From Phreatobacter oligotrophus (lineage in GTDB: Bacteria; Pseudomonadota; Alphaproteobacteria; Rhizobiales; Phreatobacteraceae): a DNA stretch of 64,000 nt. Under the pieces are notes generated by a model. It was given only the letters and a program-made list of their open reading frames with translations. It made no database searches and had not been told where the DNA came from. Shown here piece after piece: positions 8,989-18,192 of the stretch. A program made the translations under genes and the position numbers. The DNA is taken from the NCBI RefSeq assembly GCF_003046185.1, contig NZ_PZZL01000003.1, positions 434,001 to 498,000 on the forward strand, given 5' to 3'. Every line of letters starts with the position of its first letter. The first letter of the stretch is position 1.

Positions 8989-11900
8989 TCACCCGAGACC
9001 CAGCTCGGCGAAGGCCGCGTCGAGCCGCGCCGTCTCGATCGCCATCACATCCGGCACCGTCGTCCAGATGAGCCAGGCCTCCACCGGCACGCCCGGATGG
9101 ATGCGCGCCAGCAGCGCCCGATAGAGCGCCAGCTGCGCCACATAGGCGGGCGGCACGCCCTCGGCATGGCGCGGTGCGGGATCATTGGTCTTGAAATCGG
9201 CGATAATGATCCGCTCCGCCGTCACCACCAGCCGGTCGATCTGCCCGGAGACCGGCCGCCCGCCGATCCGGCCGGCTACCGGAACCTCCGCGCGGCTGCC
9301 CGGCCCGAAAAGGGGCGCAAGGCGGGGATCCTCCATCAGCCGCAGCGCCTCGGCGGCATAGCGCTCCTGCTGGTCCGTAGGCAGGTCTGCCTGGGCGCGC
9401 AGGAAGCGCTCCGCCGCCGCGGCGCGGCCCTGCGGTGCCACATCGGGCAGCGATTGCAGCAGCCGGTGGATGAGCGTGCCGCGGCGGATCGCGGCCTCGC
9501 GATTGGCCGCTGCCTCCGGCGCCATCCGGCGGACGGCTGTCTCCTTGCCGAGGCCCGAGGGCGTGATGGTGCGCAAGGGCAGGGGCACGGGCGGTGCGTC
9601 CCGCGTCAGGATCGTCGGCAAGGGCAGGGCCTCGGTCGCCGTGGCAGCGACGGCCTCGCGGATGGCCGGCACGGCCGTGCCGCGCCGCCAGCGCTTCACC
9701 GGGCCCTCGCCGTCATCGGCCTCCTCCTCGACGCAATGCGCGCCAAGCGCCGCATCGATCATGTCGTACCAGACGCCGGTCTCTGTCTTGCGCGAGCGGG
9801 CGCCACAGATGATGAGGCGGTCAGCGGCGCGAGTCATCGCCACATAGAGCAGCCGCCGGTACTCCTCTTCCTGCGCCGCCCGATGCGCGAGCCGGGCGGT
9901 CTCCACCAGCGGCACGTCGGCCTTCGAGCCCGGCGACCAGACGAGCCGCGGCGGCGTACCGACCGGGCTGTTCGGCGGCAGGATCTCGAAGATCTTCGGT
10001 TCGTGGCTGGTGCCCGGCTTTCCGGTCGTGTCGGCGAGGAAGACGATGTCGGCCTCGAGGCCCTTGGCGCCGTGCACGGTCATGACGCGCACCTCGTCGC
10101 GGCCGAGCTCGAGGTCGCGCTTCACATTGAGCTCGCTCGCGCGCATCCGGCCGAGGAAGCCCCTCAGGGTCGGGATCTCCGACGCTTCGAAAGAGAGCGC
10201 CATGGCCATGAACTCGTCGAGCGCATCCGCCGCTTCCGAGCCGAGGCGGGCGAGCATGGCCCGTCGCTTTCGGTCCCGGCCGAGCACGCGGCCATAGAAA
10301 TCGGCGGGCGAGAGGGTGCGGGCCTCCTCGCGCCACCGCGCGAGCGTCGCCATGGCGGGGTGTTCGTCGGCCACCAGCGCGTCCCAGAGCGAGCCGTCGC
10401 GCCCCGAGGCGAGTTCGAGCAGCTCCTCCTCCGAGAGGCCGATGAGCGGGCTTTTCAGCACGGCGGCGAGCGACAGGTCGTCGTCGGGGGTGAGGAGGCA
10501 GTCGCCCAGCGCCAGGAGGTCCATCACGGCGATATGCTCGCCGAGCACGAGGCGGTCGGCGCCGGCCACCGGCACGCCCTCGTTCTTCAGCGCGCGGATG
10601 ATGCTCTCGAACAGCGGTCCGCGGCGCCGCACGAGGATCAGCACGTCGCCGGCGCGGATCGGCCGGTCGCGGTCCGGCAGGCGATGGCCGTCGCGGATCC
10701 AGATGCGGACGTGGCGGGCGATGCGCGCGGCGAGCTGCGTGGCGGGATCGCCGAGGCCTGGCGCATCGACCGGTGCGGTCCAGGGCGAGGCCTCTTCGCG
10801 CGGCTCCGGGGTGATGGCCGGCCATAGCTCGACGAGGCCGGGGGCCTCGCGGCGTGCCGCCTCATGCACGATGGCGGCGCTATCGTCATAGGACAGGCCC
10901 CGCCGGGCGTCGCCATCGCGGAACAGCGTATCCACCGCCTCCAGCACGGCCGAGGTGGAGCGGAAGGAGAAATTGAGGCTGATCCGCGGATTGAAGGGCT
11001 GGTTCGCAGCCTCGAACCGGCGGCGGAAGGCCTCGCGCAGTTCGGTGAACTTGCGCGGCTCGGCACCCTGGAACGAATAGATCGACTGCTTCTCGTCGCC
11101 GACCACGAAGAGCGTGCGGTTCTGGCCGCGGGCGCCCATCCCGGCGGTGAACTCGGCGATCAGCGCCTCGACGATCTGCCACTGGTCGGGACTGGTGTCC
11201 TGCGCCTCGTCGACGAGGACATGGTCGATGCCCTGGTCGAGCTTGTAGAGCACCCAGCCGGCGGCGCCGCCCGCAAAGAGGTCGCGCGTGCGGGCGATGA
11301 GATCGGCGAAATCGAGCGCGCCGCGCCGCGCCTTCTCGGCCTCCACCCGCGTCGAAATGGCCTGGGCGAGGGTGAGCAGGGCGGCGGTGCCCTCCTTCAG
11401 CCGCGCCGCCTTGCGCCGGGCGCGCAGGTCGGCGATGCGCGCCTGCTCGCGGTCGAGCGCTTCGGCGAGGGAGGCGAGCTTAGCCCTGGCGGCCTTGGTG
11501 AGGAGCGTCTTGCGGGGGGTGCCTTCAGCCGTGAGGAAGATGCCTTCATAGGTTTCGGCGCGCGTTGCCGCGTTTGCCGAAGCGGTGCGAAACTTGGCGG
11601 CCAACTTCACCTCCGTCTCGGCGGTAGAGGCAGCGAGCAGCGCCTCCGCCACCGACGGCCATTCGCTCAGCGGCGGATCGGCCTCGTCCACGATGGCGGC
11701 AGCGAGCGCCGCCTCGGTCTCGTGCGGCAGGACCCCCAGCATGTCGCCGAGACCGGCCATGGCCGCATCGAGCCCGCCGCGCGTGGCAACGTCGCGCTCC
11801 ATGGCCTCGCGCGCAGCCAGAGCCTCGCCGAGAAGCGAATCCACCGTCGAATCCGCGGCGATGGTCGAGAGATAGGCCAGCGCCCGGCCCATGGGGCCAT

Positions 11901-12426
11901 CGGGATCGGCGGCGGCCTCCAGCAGCACTTCGAGCTTTGCCCGCTGCACGAGATCGGCATGGGCGGTCTCGTCCAGCACCTGGAACTGCGAGGCGACATT
12001 GGCCTCGAAGGGGAACTGGTGCAGCACGCGCTCGCAGAAGGCGTGGATGGTCTGCACCTTGAGGCCGCCCGGCGTCTCCAGCGCCTCGGCGAAGAGCCGC
12101 CGCGCCCGCGCGAGCTCGGCCGTGCCGTGATGCTGGCCGTCGAGCTCGTGCAGCGTCTGGCCCAGCGTCGCGTCGTCCATCAGCGCCCAGCGCCCGAGCA
12201 GCTCGAAGACGCGGTTCGCCATGGTCGCCGCCGCGGCCTTGGTGAAGGTGAGGCAGAGGATCGCGCCGGGCTTGGTGCCGGCCAGCATCAGCCGCACGAC
12301 CCGGCGCGCCAGCACGAAGGTCTTGCCCGAGCCGGCATTGGCCGAGACCCAGGCGGAATGGGCGGGATCGGAGGCGGCACGCTGGGCGAGGACCGCTTCC
12401 GGCGGGGCGACGAGGGATCGGCTCAT
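8989..12426 (-). CDS. addA: AddA, double-strand-break repair helicase-nuclease subunit (alphaproteobacterial type)
   Basis: A 1145-residue UvrD-like helicase with a C-terminal RecB-type nuclease, the AddA half of the complex that resects double-strand ends for RecA. Helicase motifs in order: Walker A NAGSGKTFVLARR near residue 32, LTFTKAAAATMANR, DEAQDTSPDQWQ (motif II), VVGDEKQSIYSFQGAE (motif III), VMTVHGAKGLEADIV (motif V), LLYVAMTRAADRL (motif VI). The nuclease carries GQIDRLVV, IADFKTN and QLALYR near the end. The start at 12426 overlaps the addB stop (ATGA) and removes an 11-residue basic extension. Co-transcription with addB is clear. Confidence 0.96.
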   Translation of the reverse strand: MSRSLVAPPEAVLAQRAASDPAHSAWVSANAGSGKTFVLARRVVRLMLAGTKPGAILCLTFTKAAAATMANRVFELLGRWALMDDATLGQTLHELDGQHHGTAELARARRLFAEALETPGGLKVQTIHAFCERVLHQFPFEANVASQFQVLDETAHADLVQRAKLEVLLEAAADPDGPMGRALAYLSTIAADSTVDSLLGEALAAREAMERDVATRGGLDAAMAGLGDMLGVLPHETEAALAAAIVDEADPPLSEWPSVAEALLAASTAETEVKLAAKFRTASANAATRAETYEGIFLTAEGTPRKTLLTKAARAKLASLAEALDREQARIADLRARRKAARLKEGTAALLTLAQAISTRVEAEKARRGALDFADLIARTRDLFAGGAAGWVLYKLDQGIDHVLVDEAQDTSPDQWQIVEALIAEFTAGMGARGQNRTLFVVGDEKQSIYSFQGAEPRKFTELREAFRRRFEAANQPFNPRISLNFSFRSTSAVLEAVDTLFRDGDARRGLSYDDSAAIVHEAARREAPGLVELWPAITPEPREEASPWTAPVDAPGLGDPATQLAARIARHVRIWIRDGHRLPDRDRPIRAGDVLILVRRRGPLFESIIRALKNEGVPVAGADRLVLGEHIAVMDLLALGDCLLTPDDDLSLAAVLKSPLIGLSEEELLELASGRDGSLWDALVADEHPAMATLARWREEARTLSPADFYGRVLGRDRKRRAMLARLGSEAADALDEFMAMALSFEASEIPTLRGFLGRMRASELNVKRDLELGRDEVRVMTVHGAKGLEADIVFLADTTGKPGTSHEPKIFEILPPNSPVGTPPRLVWSPGSKADVPLVETARLAHRAAQEEEYRRLLYVAMTRAADRLIICGARSRKTETGVWYDMIDAALGAHCVEEEADDGEGPVKRWRRGTAVPAIREAVAATATEALPLPTILTRDAPPVPLPLRTITPSGLGKETAVRRMAPEAAANREAAIRRGTLIHRLLQSLPDVAPQGRAAAAERFLRAQADLPTDQQERYAAEALRLMEDPRLAPLFGPGSRAEVPVAGRIGGRPVSGQIDRLVVTAERIIIADFKTNDPAPRHAEGVPPAYVAQLALYRALLARIHPGVPVEAWLIWTTVPDVMAIETARLDAAFAELGLG

Positions 12427-15400
12427 GAGTCCTCTCCCCCGGCGGCGCCGGTCGACCATTCCTTGACCCGGGCGAGATGGGCGTAGTCGCCGGAGCGTCC
12501 GCCGACATATTGCGGCATGGCCCAGGAGAGATAGCCGCGGCGCTCGTCCTCGTAAGCCGCGATCAGATCGCGCAGGCCGTCCAGCGTCTCGGCGATCAGC
12601 GTCTCGGCATTGGTGTCGAGCTTCACCGTCGCAAACTCGCCGGCCGGGTCCCGCCCGCCGAGCTTGGCATAGACCAGACCGGTGACGGTGAGGCCAGCCG
12701 GGATCTCGGCGAAGCCGCCGGCCTTCAGCACCGCGCCTTCCAGCGCCAGCTGCGGTGCAAGGCCGGACTTGACCTGCTTGTCTGTGGGCGGCGAGCCCGT
12801 CTTGTAGTCCACGATCTCCGCCGTCCCGGTCTCGGTCACGTCGATCCGGTCGGCCTTGGTGGTGAGGCGGAACACCCGGCCCGCCGGCGTCGGAAATTCA
12901 AGGAAGCCTTCGCGCTCGGCATGGGTGGCGACGAAACGCCGGCGGCGGTCGGCATCGGCCCCGGCGAACCAGGCCGCGATCCTCAGATAGCGCGGCCACC
13001 AGACCGCGCGCACCGACGGGTCGTCCCAATAGGGCTCGAAGGCGGCGCGGCCGAGCTCGACCAGCCGTCCGACCGGATCGGCGACGGGCCCGCGCGAGGC
13101 CTCCTTGGTGAAGGCGTCGAGCGCGCCGTGAATGACGATGCCGCGCTCGATGGCGCCCGGCACCTGGTCGAGCGCCTCGAGCGGGTTCAGCTTCAGCACA
13201 TGGCGGGCATAGACCGCATAGGGATCGCGCTGCAGCGTCTCGATCTCGGTGACCGACAGCCGGGTGGGACGCAGCGCCAGCGGCGGCGCGGGGTTCGGCC
13301 GAAGGGCCGGCCGGGGCCCACCCTCGGACATGTCGAGCCGCCCGGCGAGATCGACGATGCGCTGGCCGCGGCCGATCAACGATCGCCACCGCTCCGGCCC
13401 GAGCACGGCGGCAAGCCGCTGCATCCAGCGCGACGGCACGGTCGGCACGCCGCCCGCCTTGGTGGCGCGGGTCAGCACCACCTGCGGCTGGCCGATGAGC
13501 TGGCAGAAATCGTGGGCCGCGAGCCCGACGCGCCGCTCCGGCGGATCGATGCCGAAACTGGCGCGCATGGCGCGGTTCAGCCAGGGGTCGAGCTTCGCCT
13601 CGCCCGGCCAGGAGCCCTCGACGAGACCGGCCATGACGACGCAGTCGACGGCGAGTAGGCGCGCCTCGACGAGGCCGAGGATGCGGATGCGCGCGCCGGG
13701 ATTGCCCGGCAGGCGCACCGTTTCCGTCTGCATCAGCGCGTCGAGGGCGGCGGGATAATCGGCGGCCCGCAGCGTGAAGGCCGCTGCCGCCGCGGACCCG
13801 GCAAGCCGCTTGAGGAGATCGGCCACGGCCTCCGCGCCGGTGGCGGAGGCATCGAGACCGAGAGCTTCCAGCACGGCGAGATGGGCGGCGGCAAGGCGCG
13901 CCAGCGGCGCCTCGCCCTCCATGGCGGCCAGCGGCGCGAGCGCGGCGATGGTCGCGCCGAGCAGCGCACGGCCTCCCGCCAGCGCGTCCTCGGTGACCCG
14001 GCTCGCCGGCCGCTCGGGCCGCGACCGGCCGCTCGGCAGGGCCTCGTCGAGAATGCCGAGGAAGCCCGCGAGCCCGCCCGGCGGGCGAAGGCCGCGCAGC
14101 GCCTTGAGCTCGATGGCGGCGATGGCGGCATCGCGCGCCGCTGCCGCGCCCTCGACCCTGTGAAGCCCGACGGCCGGATGGTCGAGCAAGGCCAGCAGGT
14201 CGGCCGGCGCCGGCTCCTGCAGGGCCAGCGCTGCCGAAAGCCGCGCCACCGTCGCCCCAGCCGTGCCGGTCAGCGGCCGGCCGCCGGAATCATCGACCGC
14301 GACATTCCAGCGCCCGAGCTCGGCCATGACGCGGCGGGCAAGCTCGCGGTCCGGCGTGACGAGGGCGGCCTCACGCGCGGGGTCTTCCGCCACCTCGCGC
14401 AGGACGATGGCGATGGCGAGGGCCTCCTCGCGCTCGTTCGACGCCTCGATCACGGTGATGTCGTCGAGCGCCGCATCGGCAATGGCGATGCCGCCTGCCG
14501 CCCAGCGGTCAGTGGTCGCCGCCGGCCGCATCGCCTCCGACACGAGCGCCTCCCGGCCATGGGGCGCGGGCGGCGTTAGCACCGTGACGGAGTCCCGGTC
14601 GATGCCGACATGGGTGATGAGCCGCTTCAGGCCGAACTGCGGATGGGCGTGGGATGCGGCGCCCCCCTCGGCATCGATCGCCTCCCAGCCGGCCGCGTCG
14701 AGATCCATGTCGAGGCCGGGCAGCACCAGGGCCCCGCGCGGATGATGGGCGACGGTGCGCAGCAGGTCGCGGGTTGCGAGGATCGAGCCTGTGGAACCGG
14801 CGGCGATGATCGGGCCGGGCAGGGTTGCGAGGCGCGCGGCCTCGGCCGCGATCATCCGGTCGCGGCGGATGGCGGGTTCCTCCAGCCCCTTCTCGGCGAG
14901 ATGGGCCGGCCAGGCCTCCCGGGCGATGCGCAGGAACTCCGCCGTCATCCGCCAGAACGGGTCGAGGGAGGAATCCACGATGGTGTCGAGCTGTGCCCAC
15001 GGCACCCGCTCGGTGGCGACCTGGTCCATCAGCCGCATGAGGTCGGCGGCCAGCGCCAGGGCATCGGCAGTGCCGGTGGAGACGATCAGTGGGTCATCGG
15101 GCTGCAGCCTGAGGATCGCCTTGTCGACGCTTGCCGCCCAGTGCCGCACGAGGGTGGCCAGCGTCAGCCGGCGGTCCATGGCCGGCACTTCCGGGCCGAT
15201 GGCATCGAGGCCGAGCGCGTCCAGCGGCATTGGGTCGGCAAAGGCCCATTCCTCCTCGTCCACATCGCCGATCGGGGCGATGCGCGGCAGCAGCACCGCG
15301 CCCTCCGTCGCCAGCTCGGCGAAGATGTCGCGCATGGCCCGGCAGGCCCGTCGGTTCGGCAGCAGGATGGTCCCGGCGGCGAGCGACAGCGGGTCCGCGC

Positions 15401-15506
15401 GGTCGGGCCAGCCGGGAATGACCTCGCCGGCGAGGATCGCCTCGGCCAGCACCTTCAGATGCGGGCGGGAGGCGGGAATGGTCAGGACGCGGGGGTGAGT
15501 CGGCAT
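12423..15506 (-). CDS. addB: AddB, double-strand-break repair nuclease subunit (alphaproteobacterial type)
   Basis: A 1027-residue AddB partner of AddA: an inactivated helicase fold that recognises regulatory DNA and supplies a second nuclease. It opens MPTHPRVLTIPASRPH; ILLPNRRACRAMRD near residue 50 replaces an intact Walker A, as usual in this subfamily. The C-terminal nuclease shows KADRIDVTETG, EIVDYKTGSPPTDKQ and QLALEGAVL, matching RecB-family metal ligands. I see no Cys cluster for the iron-sulfur site found in Bacillus AddB, in line with alphaproteobacterial AddB. addB is transcribed first and overlaps addA by 4 bases. Confidence 0.95.
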   Translation of the reverse strand: MPTHPRVLTIPASRPHLKVLAEAILAGEVIPGWPDRADPLSLAAGTILLPNRRACRAMRDIFAELATEGAVLLPRIAPIGDVDEEEWAFADPMPLDALGLDAIGPEVPAMDRRLTLATLVRHWAASVDKAILRLQPDDPLIVSTGTADALALAADLMRLMDQVATERVPWAQLDTIVDSSLDPFWRMTAEFLRIAREAWPAHLAEKGLEEPAIRRDRMIAAEAARLATLPGPIIAAGSTGSILATRDLLRTVAHHPRGALVLPGLDMDLDAAGWEAIDAEGGAASHAHPQFGLKRLITHVGIDRDSVTVLTPPAPHGREALVSEAMRPAATTDRWAAGGIAIADAALDDITVIEASNEREEALAIAIVLREVAEDPAREAALVTPDRELARRVMAELGRWNVAVDDSGGRPLTGTAGATVARLSAALALQEPAPADLLALLDHPAVGLHRVEGAAAARDAAIAAIELKALRGLRPPGGLAGFLGILDEALPSGRSRPERPASRVTEDALAGGRALLGATIAALAPLAAMEGEAPLARLAAAHLAVLEALGLDASATGAEAVADLLKRLAGSAAAAAFTLRAADYPAALDALMQTETVRLPGNPGARIRILGLVEARLLAVDCVVMAGLVEGSWPGEAKLDPWLNRAMRASFGIDPPERRVGLAAHDFCQLIGQPQVVLTRATKAGGVPTVPSRWMQRLAAVLGPERWRSLIGRGQRIVDLAGRLDMSEGGPRPALRPNPAPPLALRPTRLSVTEIETLQRDPYAVYARHVLKLNPLEALDQVPGAIERGIVIHGALDAFTKEASRGPVADPVGRLVELGRAAFEPYWDDPSVRAVWWPRYLRIAAWFAGADADRRRRFVATHAEREGFLEFPTPAGRVFRLTTKADRIDVTETGTAEIVDYKTGSPPTDKQVKSGLAPQLALEGAVLKAGGFAEIPAGLTVTGLVYAKLGGRDPAGEFATVKLDTNAETLIAETLDGLRDLIAAYEDERRGYLSWAMPQYVGGRSGDYAHLARVKEWSTGAAGGEDS

Positions 15507-15697
15507 GTCCTAGTCGTGCCCCGGCGCAGGGCCTGCGACAAGTTCGCCACTGCACAGGAACGCAGCATTGCTGACATTTGTCTGGTCGGTGATACCACGA
15601 CACTGCCCAAAGCCTGTTCAAAGGCAGCGCATATCTTCGTCTCGACAGATGTTGCACTGCAACTAGCCTCTCCGGGTCCTCGAGCCGGAGTTTTCCC

Positions 15698-17314
15698 ATG
15701 ACGATTGATCGCATCGACCGCCGCGACCTCATGAAGGGTCTCGCGGCCGCCTCGGGTCTCGCCATGCTGCCCGCGGGCGCCGCGCAAGCCCAGGAAAAGG
15801 TCATCCGCTACGGCATCTCCATGGCGGACATTCCCCAGACCACCGGCCAGCCCGACCGCGGCGCCGGCGGCTACCAGTTCACCGGCCACACCCTCTACGA
15901 CCCGCTGGTCGCCTGGGAGATGAATGTCGCCGACCGCCCCGGCAAGCTCGTGCCCGGCCTCGCCACCAGCTGGGCCACCGATCCCGCCGACAAGAAGAAG
16001 TGGGTCTTCAAGCTGCGCGACGGGGTCAAGTTCCATGACGGCTCCGCCTTCGACGCCGACGCGGTGATCTGGAACTTCGAGAAGGTCCTCAACAACCAGG
16101 CGCCGCATTTCGACCAGCGCCAGTCCTCGCAGGTCCGCGCGCGCCTGCCCTCGGTCGCCAGCTACCGCAAGGTCGACGCCATGACGGTGGAGGTCACCAC
16201 CCGCACGGTCGACGCCTTCTTCCCCTACCAGATGCTCTGGTTCCTCGTCTCCAGCCCGGCCCAATTCGAGAAGGTCGGCCGCGACTGGCAGAAGTTTGCG
16301 CTCCAGCCCTCGGGCACCGGCCCGTTCCGCCTCGCCCGCCTTCAGCCGCGCGAATTCGCCGAGCTCGTCCGCAATCCCGACTACTGGGACAAGAGCCGCA
16401 TCGCCAAGGCGGACCGCATCGTCCTGTCCTGCCTGCCGGAGCCGATCACCCGCACCAACGCCATGCTGGCGGGCACCGTCGACTTCATCGAGGCGCCCGC
16501 CCCCGACGTAATGCCACGCCTTCGGCAGGCCGGCTTCCGGCTGATCGACAACGTCACGCCGCATGTGTGGAACTATCACCTGTCGACCCTGCCGGGCTCG
16601 CCCTGGACCGACATCCGCACCCGCCGCGCGGCGAACCTCGCCATCGACCGCGCCTCGGTGGTGGAGCTGATGGGCGGCCTCGCCAAGCCCGCCTATGGCC
16701 AGGTGGACCGCACCAATCCGTGGTTCGGCAAGCCGAGCTTCGAGATCAAGTATGACGTGGACGGCGCCCGCAAGCTGATGACGGAAGCCGGCTACTCGCG
16801 CTCGAACCCGCTGAAGACGCAGTTCATCATCGCCTCGTCGGGCTCGGGGCAGATGCTGTCGCTGCCGATCAACGAGCTCTGCCAGCAGATGTTCAAGGAG
16901 GCCTTCATCGAGGTCGACTTCCGCGTCGTCGAGCTGGAGCCGCTCTACCAGGCCTGGCGCCAGGGCGCGGCGCACGAGTCCCTGCGCGGCATCACCGCCA
17001 ACAACGTCGCCTATCTCACCTCCGACCCGCTCTACGCCTTCATCCGCTTCTTCCATTCGGGCCAGATCGCGCCGGTCGGCGTGAACTGGGGCCACTACAA
17101 GAACCCCGACGTGGACAAGCTGATCGACGACGCGCTGGCGACCACGGTCGAGAGCGAGCAGAACGCCCTGATGGCCAAGGTCCACGAGAAGGTCGTCGAC
17201 GACGCCCTGCTCGTCTGGGTCGTCCACGACACCAACCCGCATGTCGCGAACCCCAAGGTGTCGAGCTACACCCAGGCCCAGCACTGGTTCCAGGACCTGA
17301 CGACGCTGGGGTGA
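15698..17314 (+). CDS. ABC-type substrate-binding protein, family 5, Tat-exported
   Basis: A 538-residue periplasmic binding protein of the peptide/nickel/opine group (SBP family 5). The N-terminus MTIDRIDRRDLMKGLAAASG is a twin-arginine signal. Family landmarks are LVPGLATSWATDP, KLRDGVKFHDGSAFDADAV near residue 110 and RNPDYWD near residue 225. A GGAG at 15687 to 15690 precedes the ATG. No ABC permease or ATPase genes are adjacent, so its transporter is elsewhere or missing. It is divergent from addB across 191 bases. Ligand unknown; peptides, glycosides and opines are all handled by relatives. Confidence 0.88.
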   Translation: MTIDRIDRRDLMKGLAAASGLAMLPAGAAQAQEKVIRYGISMADIPQTTGQPDRGAGGYQFTGHTLYDPLVAWEMNVADRPGKLVPGLATSWATDPADKKKWVFKLRDGVKFHDGSAFDADAVIWNFEKVLNNQAPHFDQRQSSQVRARLPSVASYRKVDAMTVEVTTRTVDAFFPYQMLWFLVSSPAQFEKVGRDWQKFALQPSGTGPFRLARLQPREFAELVRNPDYWDKSRIAKADRIVLSCLPEPITRTNAMLAGTVDFIEAPAPDVMPRLRQAGFRLIDNVTPHVWNYHLSTLPGSPWTDIRTRRAANLAIDRASVVELMGGLAKPAYGQVDRTNPWFGKPSFEIKYDVDGARKLMTEAGYSRSNPLKTQFIIASSGSGQMLSLPINELCQQMFKEAFIEVDFRVVELEPLYQAWRQGAAHESLRGITANNVAYLTSDPLYAFIRFFHSGQIAPVGVNWGHYKNPDVDKLIDDALATTVESEQNALMAKVHEKVVDDALLVWVVHDTNPHVANPKVSSYTQAQHWFQDLTTLG

Positions 17315-17328
17315 GACGAAGCCAGAGT

Positions 17329-17347
17329 TGTTCCCGCCACGGGAACA
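17329..17347. promoter_or_regulatory. Perfect 19-bp inverted repeat before higB, probable HigA operator
   Basis: TGTTCCCG-CCA-CGGGAACA is an exact 8-3-8 palindrome ending 15 bases before the higB start. Type II antitoxins normally repress their own promoter through such sites. There is no T-run after it, so a terminator for the upstream gene is less likely. Confidence 0.6.
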
Positions 17348-17362
17348 TGCTAGGGTTTCCCC

Positions 17363-17665
17363 ATGCGGATCATTGCGCGCAGCACCCTTGTGGCGTTCGC
17401 CGATCGGCCTCCGCCGACGGCGGCGTCAGTGGACCATTGGCAGCGGATGGTCAGAAGGGCGAACTGGGCCACCCCGCAGGAGGTTCAGGCGGCCTTTTCC
17501 AAAGCCAAAGTGCTGAGCGGCGACCGGGTCCGCTTCGAGGTGAGCGGCGGCGACTTCCGACTGGTCGTCGCCTTTCGTTTCGACCTGCAGATCGCCTTCG
17601 TGAAGTTCATCGGCTCGCATGCCGAATATGACCGGATCGATGCGCTCACCGTGTCGCAGTATTAG
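17363..17665 (+). CDS. higB: HigB-like mRNA interferase toxin
   Basis: A 100-residue type II toxin of the HigB group in the RelE/ParE superfamily, expected to cleave translated mRNA at the ribosome. Characteristic stretches are MVRRANWATPQEVQAAFSKA, FRLVVAFRFD and the near-invariant FVKFIGSHAEYDRIDA close to the C-terminus. It is the first gene of a two-gene unit: its stop lies 10 bases before the antitoxin start, with the antitoxin's GGAGG overlapping the stop. The toxin-first order is the usual higBA order. A perfect palindrome sits just upstream. Confidence 0.92.
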   Translation: MRIIARSTLVAFADRPPPTAASVDHWQRMVRRANWATPQEVQAAFSKAKVLSGDRVRFEVSGGDFRLVVAFRFDLQIAFVKFIGSHAEYDRIDALTVSQY

Positions 17666-17674
17666 GAGGCTGCC

Positions 17675-18052
17675 GTGGATCTTCGACCCATCAGGACCGA
17701 CGAGGACCACCGCCGCGCGCTCGGCGAGATCGAACGGCTGTGGGATGCTGTGCCGGGTTCGGTGGAGGCCGACCGGCTCGATATCCTCACGACACTTGTC
17801 GAACGCTACGAGGAGGCGCGCCATCCTTTGCGGGCCGCCGATCCGGTCGAGACGATCAAGGCCCACATGGCTTGGACCGGGCGGAACCAGGCAGACCTCG
17901 CCGCCCTCCTCGGATCGCGTGCCAGGGCCTCCGAGATCCTCTCGCGCAAGCGCACCCTCACCATGGACATGGTCCGCAAGCTGACCAAGGTCTGGGGAAT
18001 TCCGGCGGAGCCGCTGATCGAGCCCTACGCGCCTGTTGCGGCCGCCTCCTGA
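17675..18052 (+). CDS. higA: HigA-like antitoxin with C-terminal Xre-type helix-turn-helix
   Basis: A 125-residue antitoxin that should bind and neutralise the HigB-like toxin and repress the pair. The N-terminal half (MDLRPIRTDEDHRRALGEIE) is the HigA-type toxin-binding region; the Xre-like helix-turn-helix lies at about residues 62 to 112 (MAWTGRNQADLAALLGS, RASEILSRKRTLTMDMVRKL). The start is a GTG at 17675, set by GGAGG at 17665 to 17669. A REP-like hairpin follows within 100 bases of the stop. Confidence 0.92.
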   Translation: MDLRPIRTDEDHRRALGEIERLWDAVPGSVEADRLDILTTLVERYEEARHPLRAADPVETIKAHMAWTGRNQADLAALLGSRARASEILSRKRTLTMDMVRKLTKVWGIPAEPLIEPYAPVAAAS

Positions 18053-18123
18053 TCATAGCCACACGACATCGCGGTCTCGCCCTGCGCGCCGAATGGCCTA
18101 TGGAACCCGGCGCCGCCTGCACC

Positions 18124-18154
18124 GCATGCCCGCGATAAACCCGGGCATGACGGG
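18124..18154. repeat. Single REP-like hairpin
   Basis: ATGCCCG and CGGGCAT pair around an 8- to 9-base loop, followed by GACGGG. It is a lone, shortened relative of the paired GTCATGCCCGG elements found elsewhere in the window, here in the convergent gap after higA. Confidence 0.6.
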
Positions 18155-18192
18155 CGGTGTGACGACCAGACGATGAGGGACCTGTGGCCCTC

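Noticed and set aside
15482-17284. 600-residue open frame on the minus strand
   Set aside because: It is the complement of the family 5 binding protein, which has a Tat signal and family motifs.
17329-17347. Terminator for the family 5 binding-protein gene
   Set aside because: The palindrome has no following T-run and lies just before higB, so an operator is the better reading.
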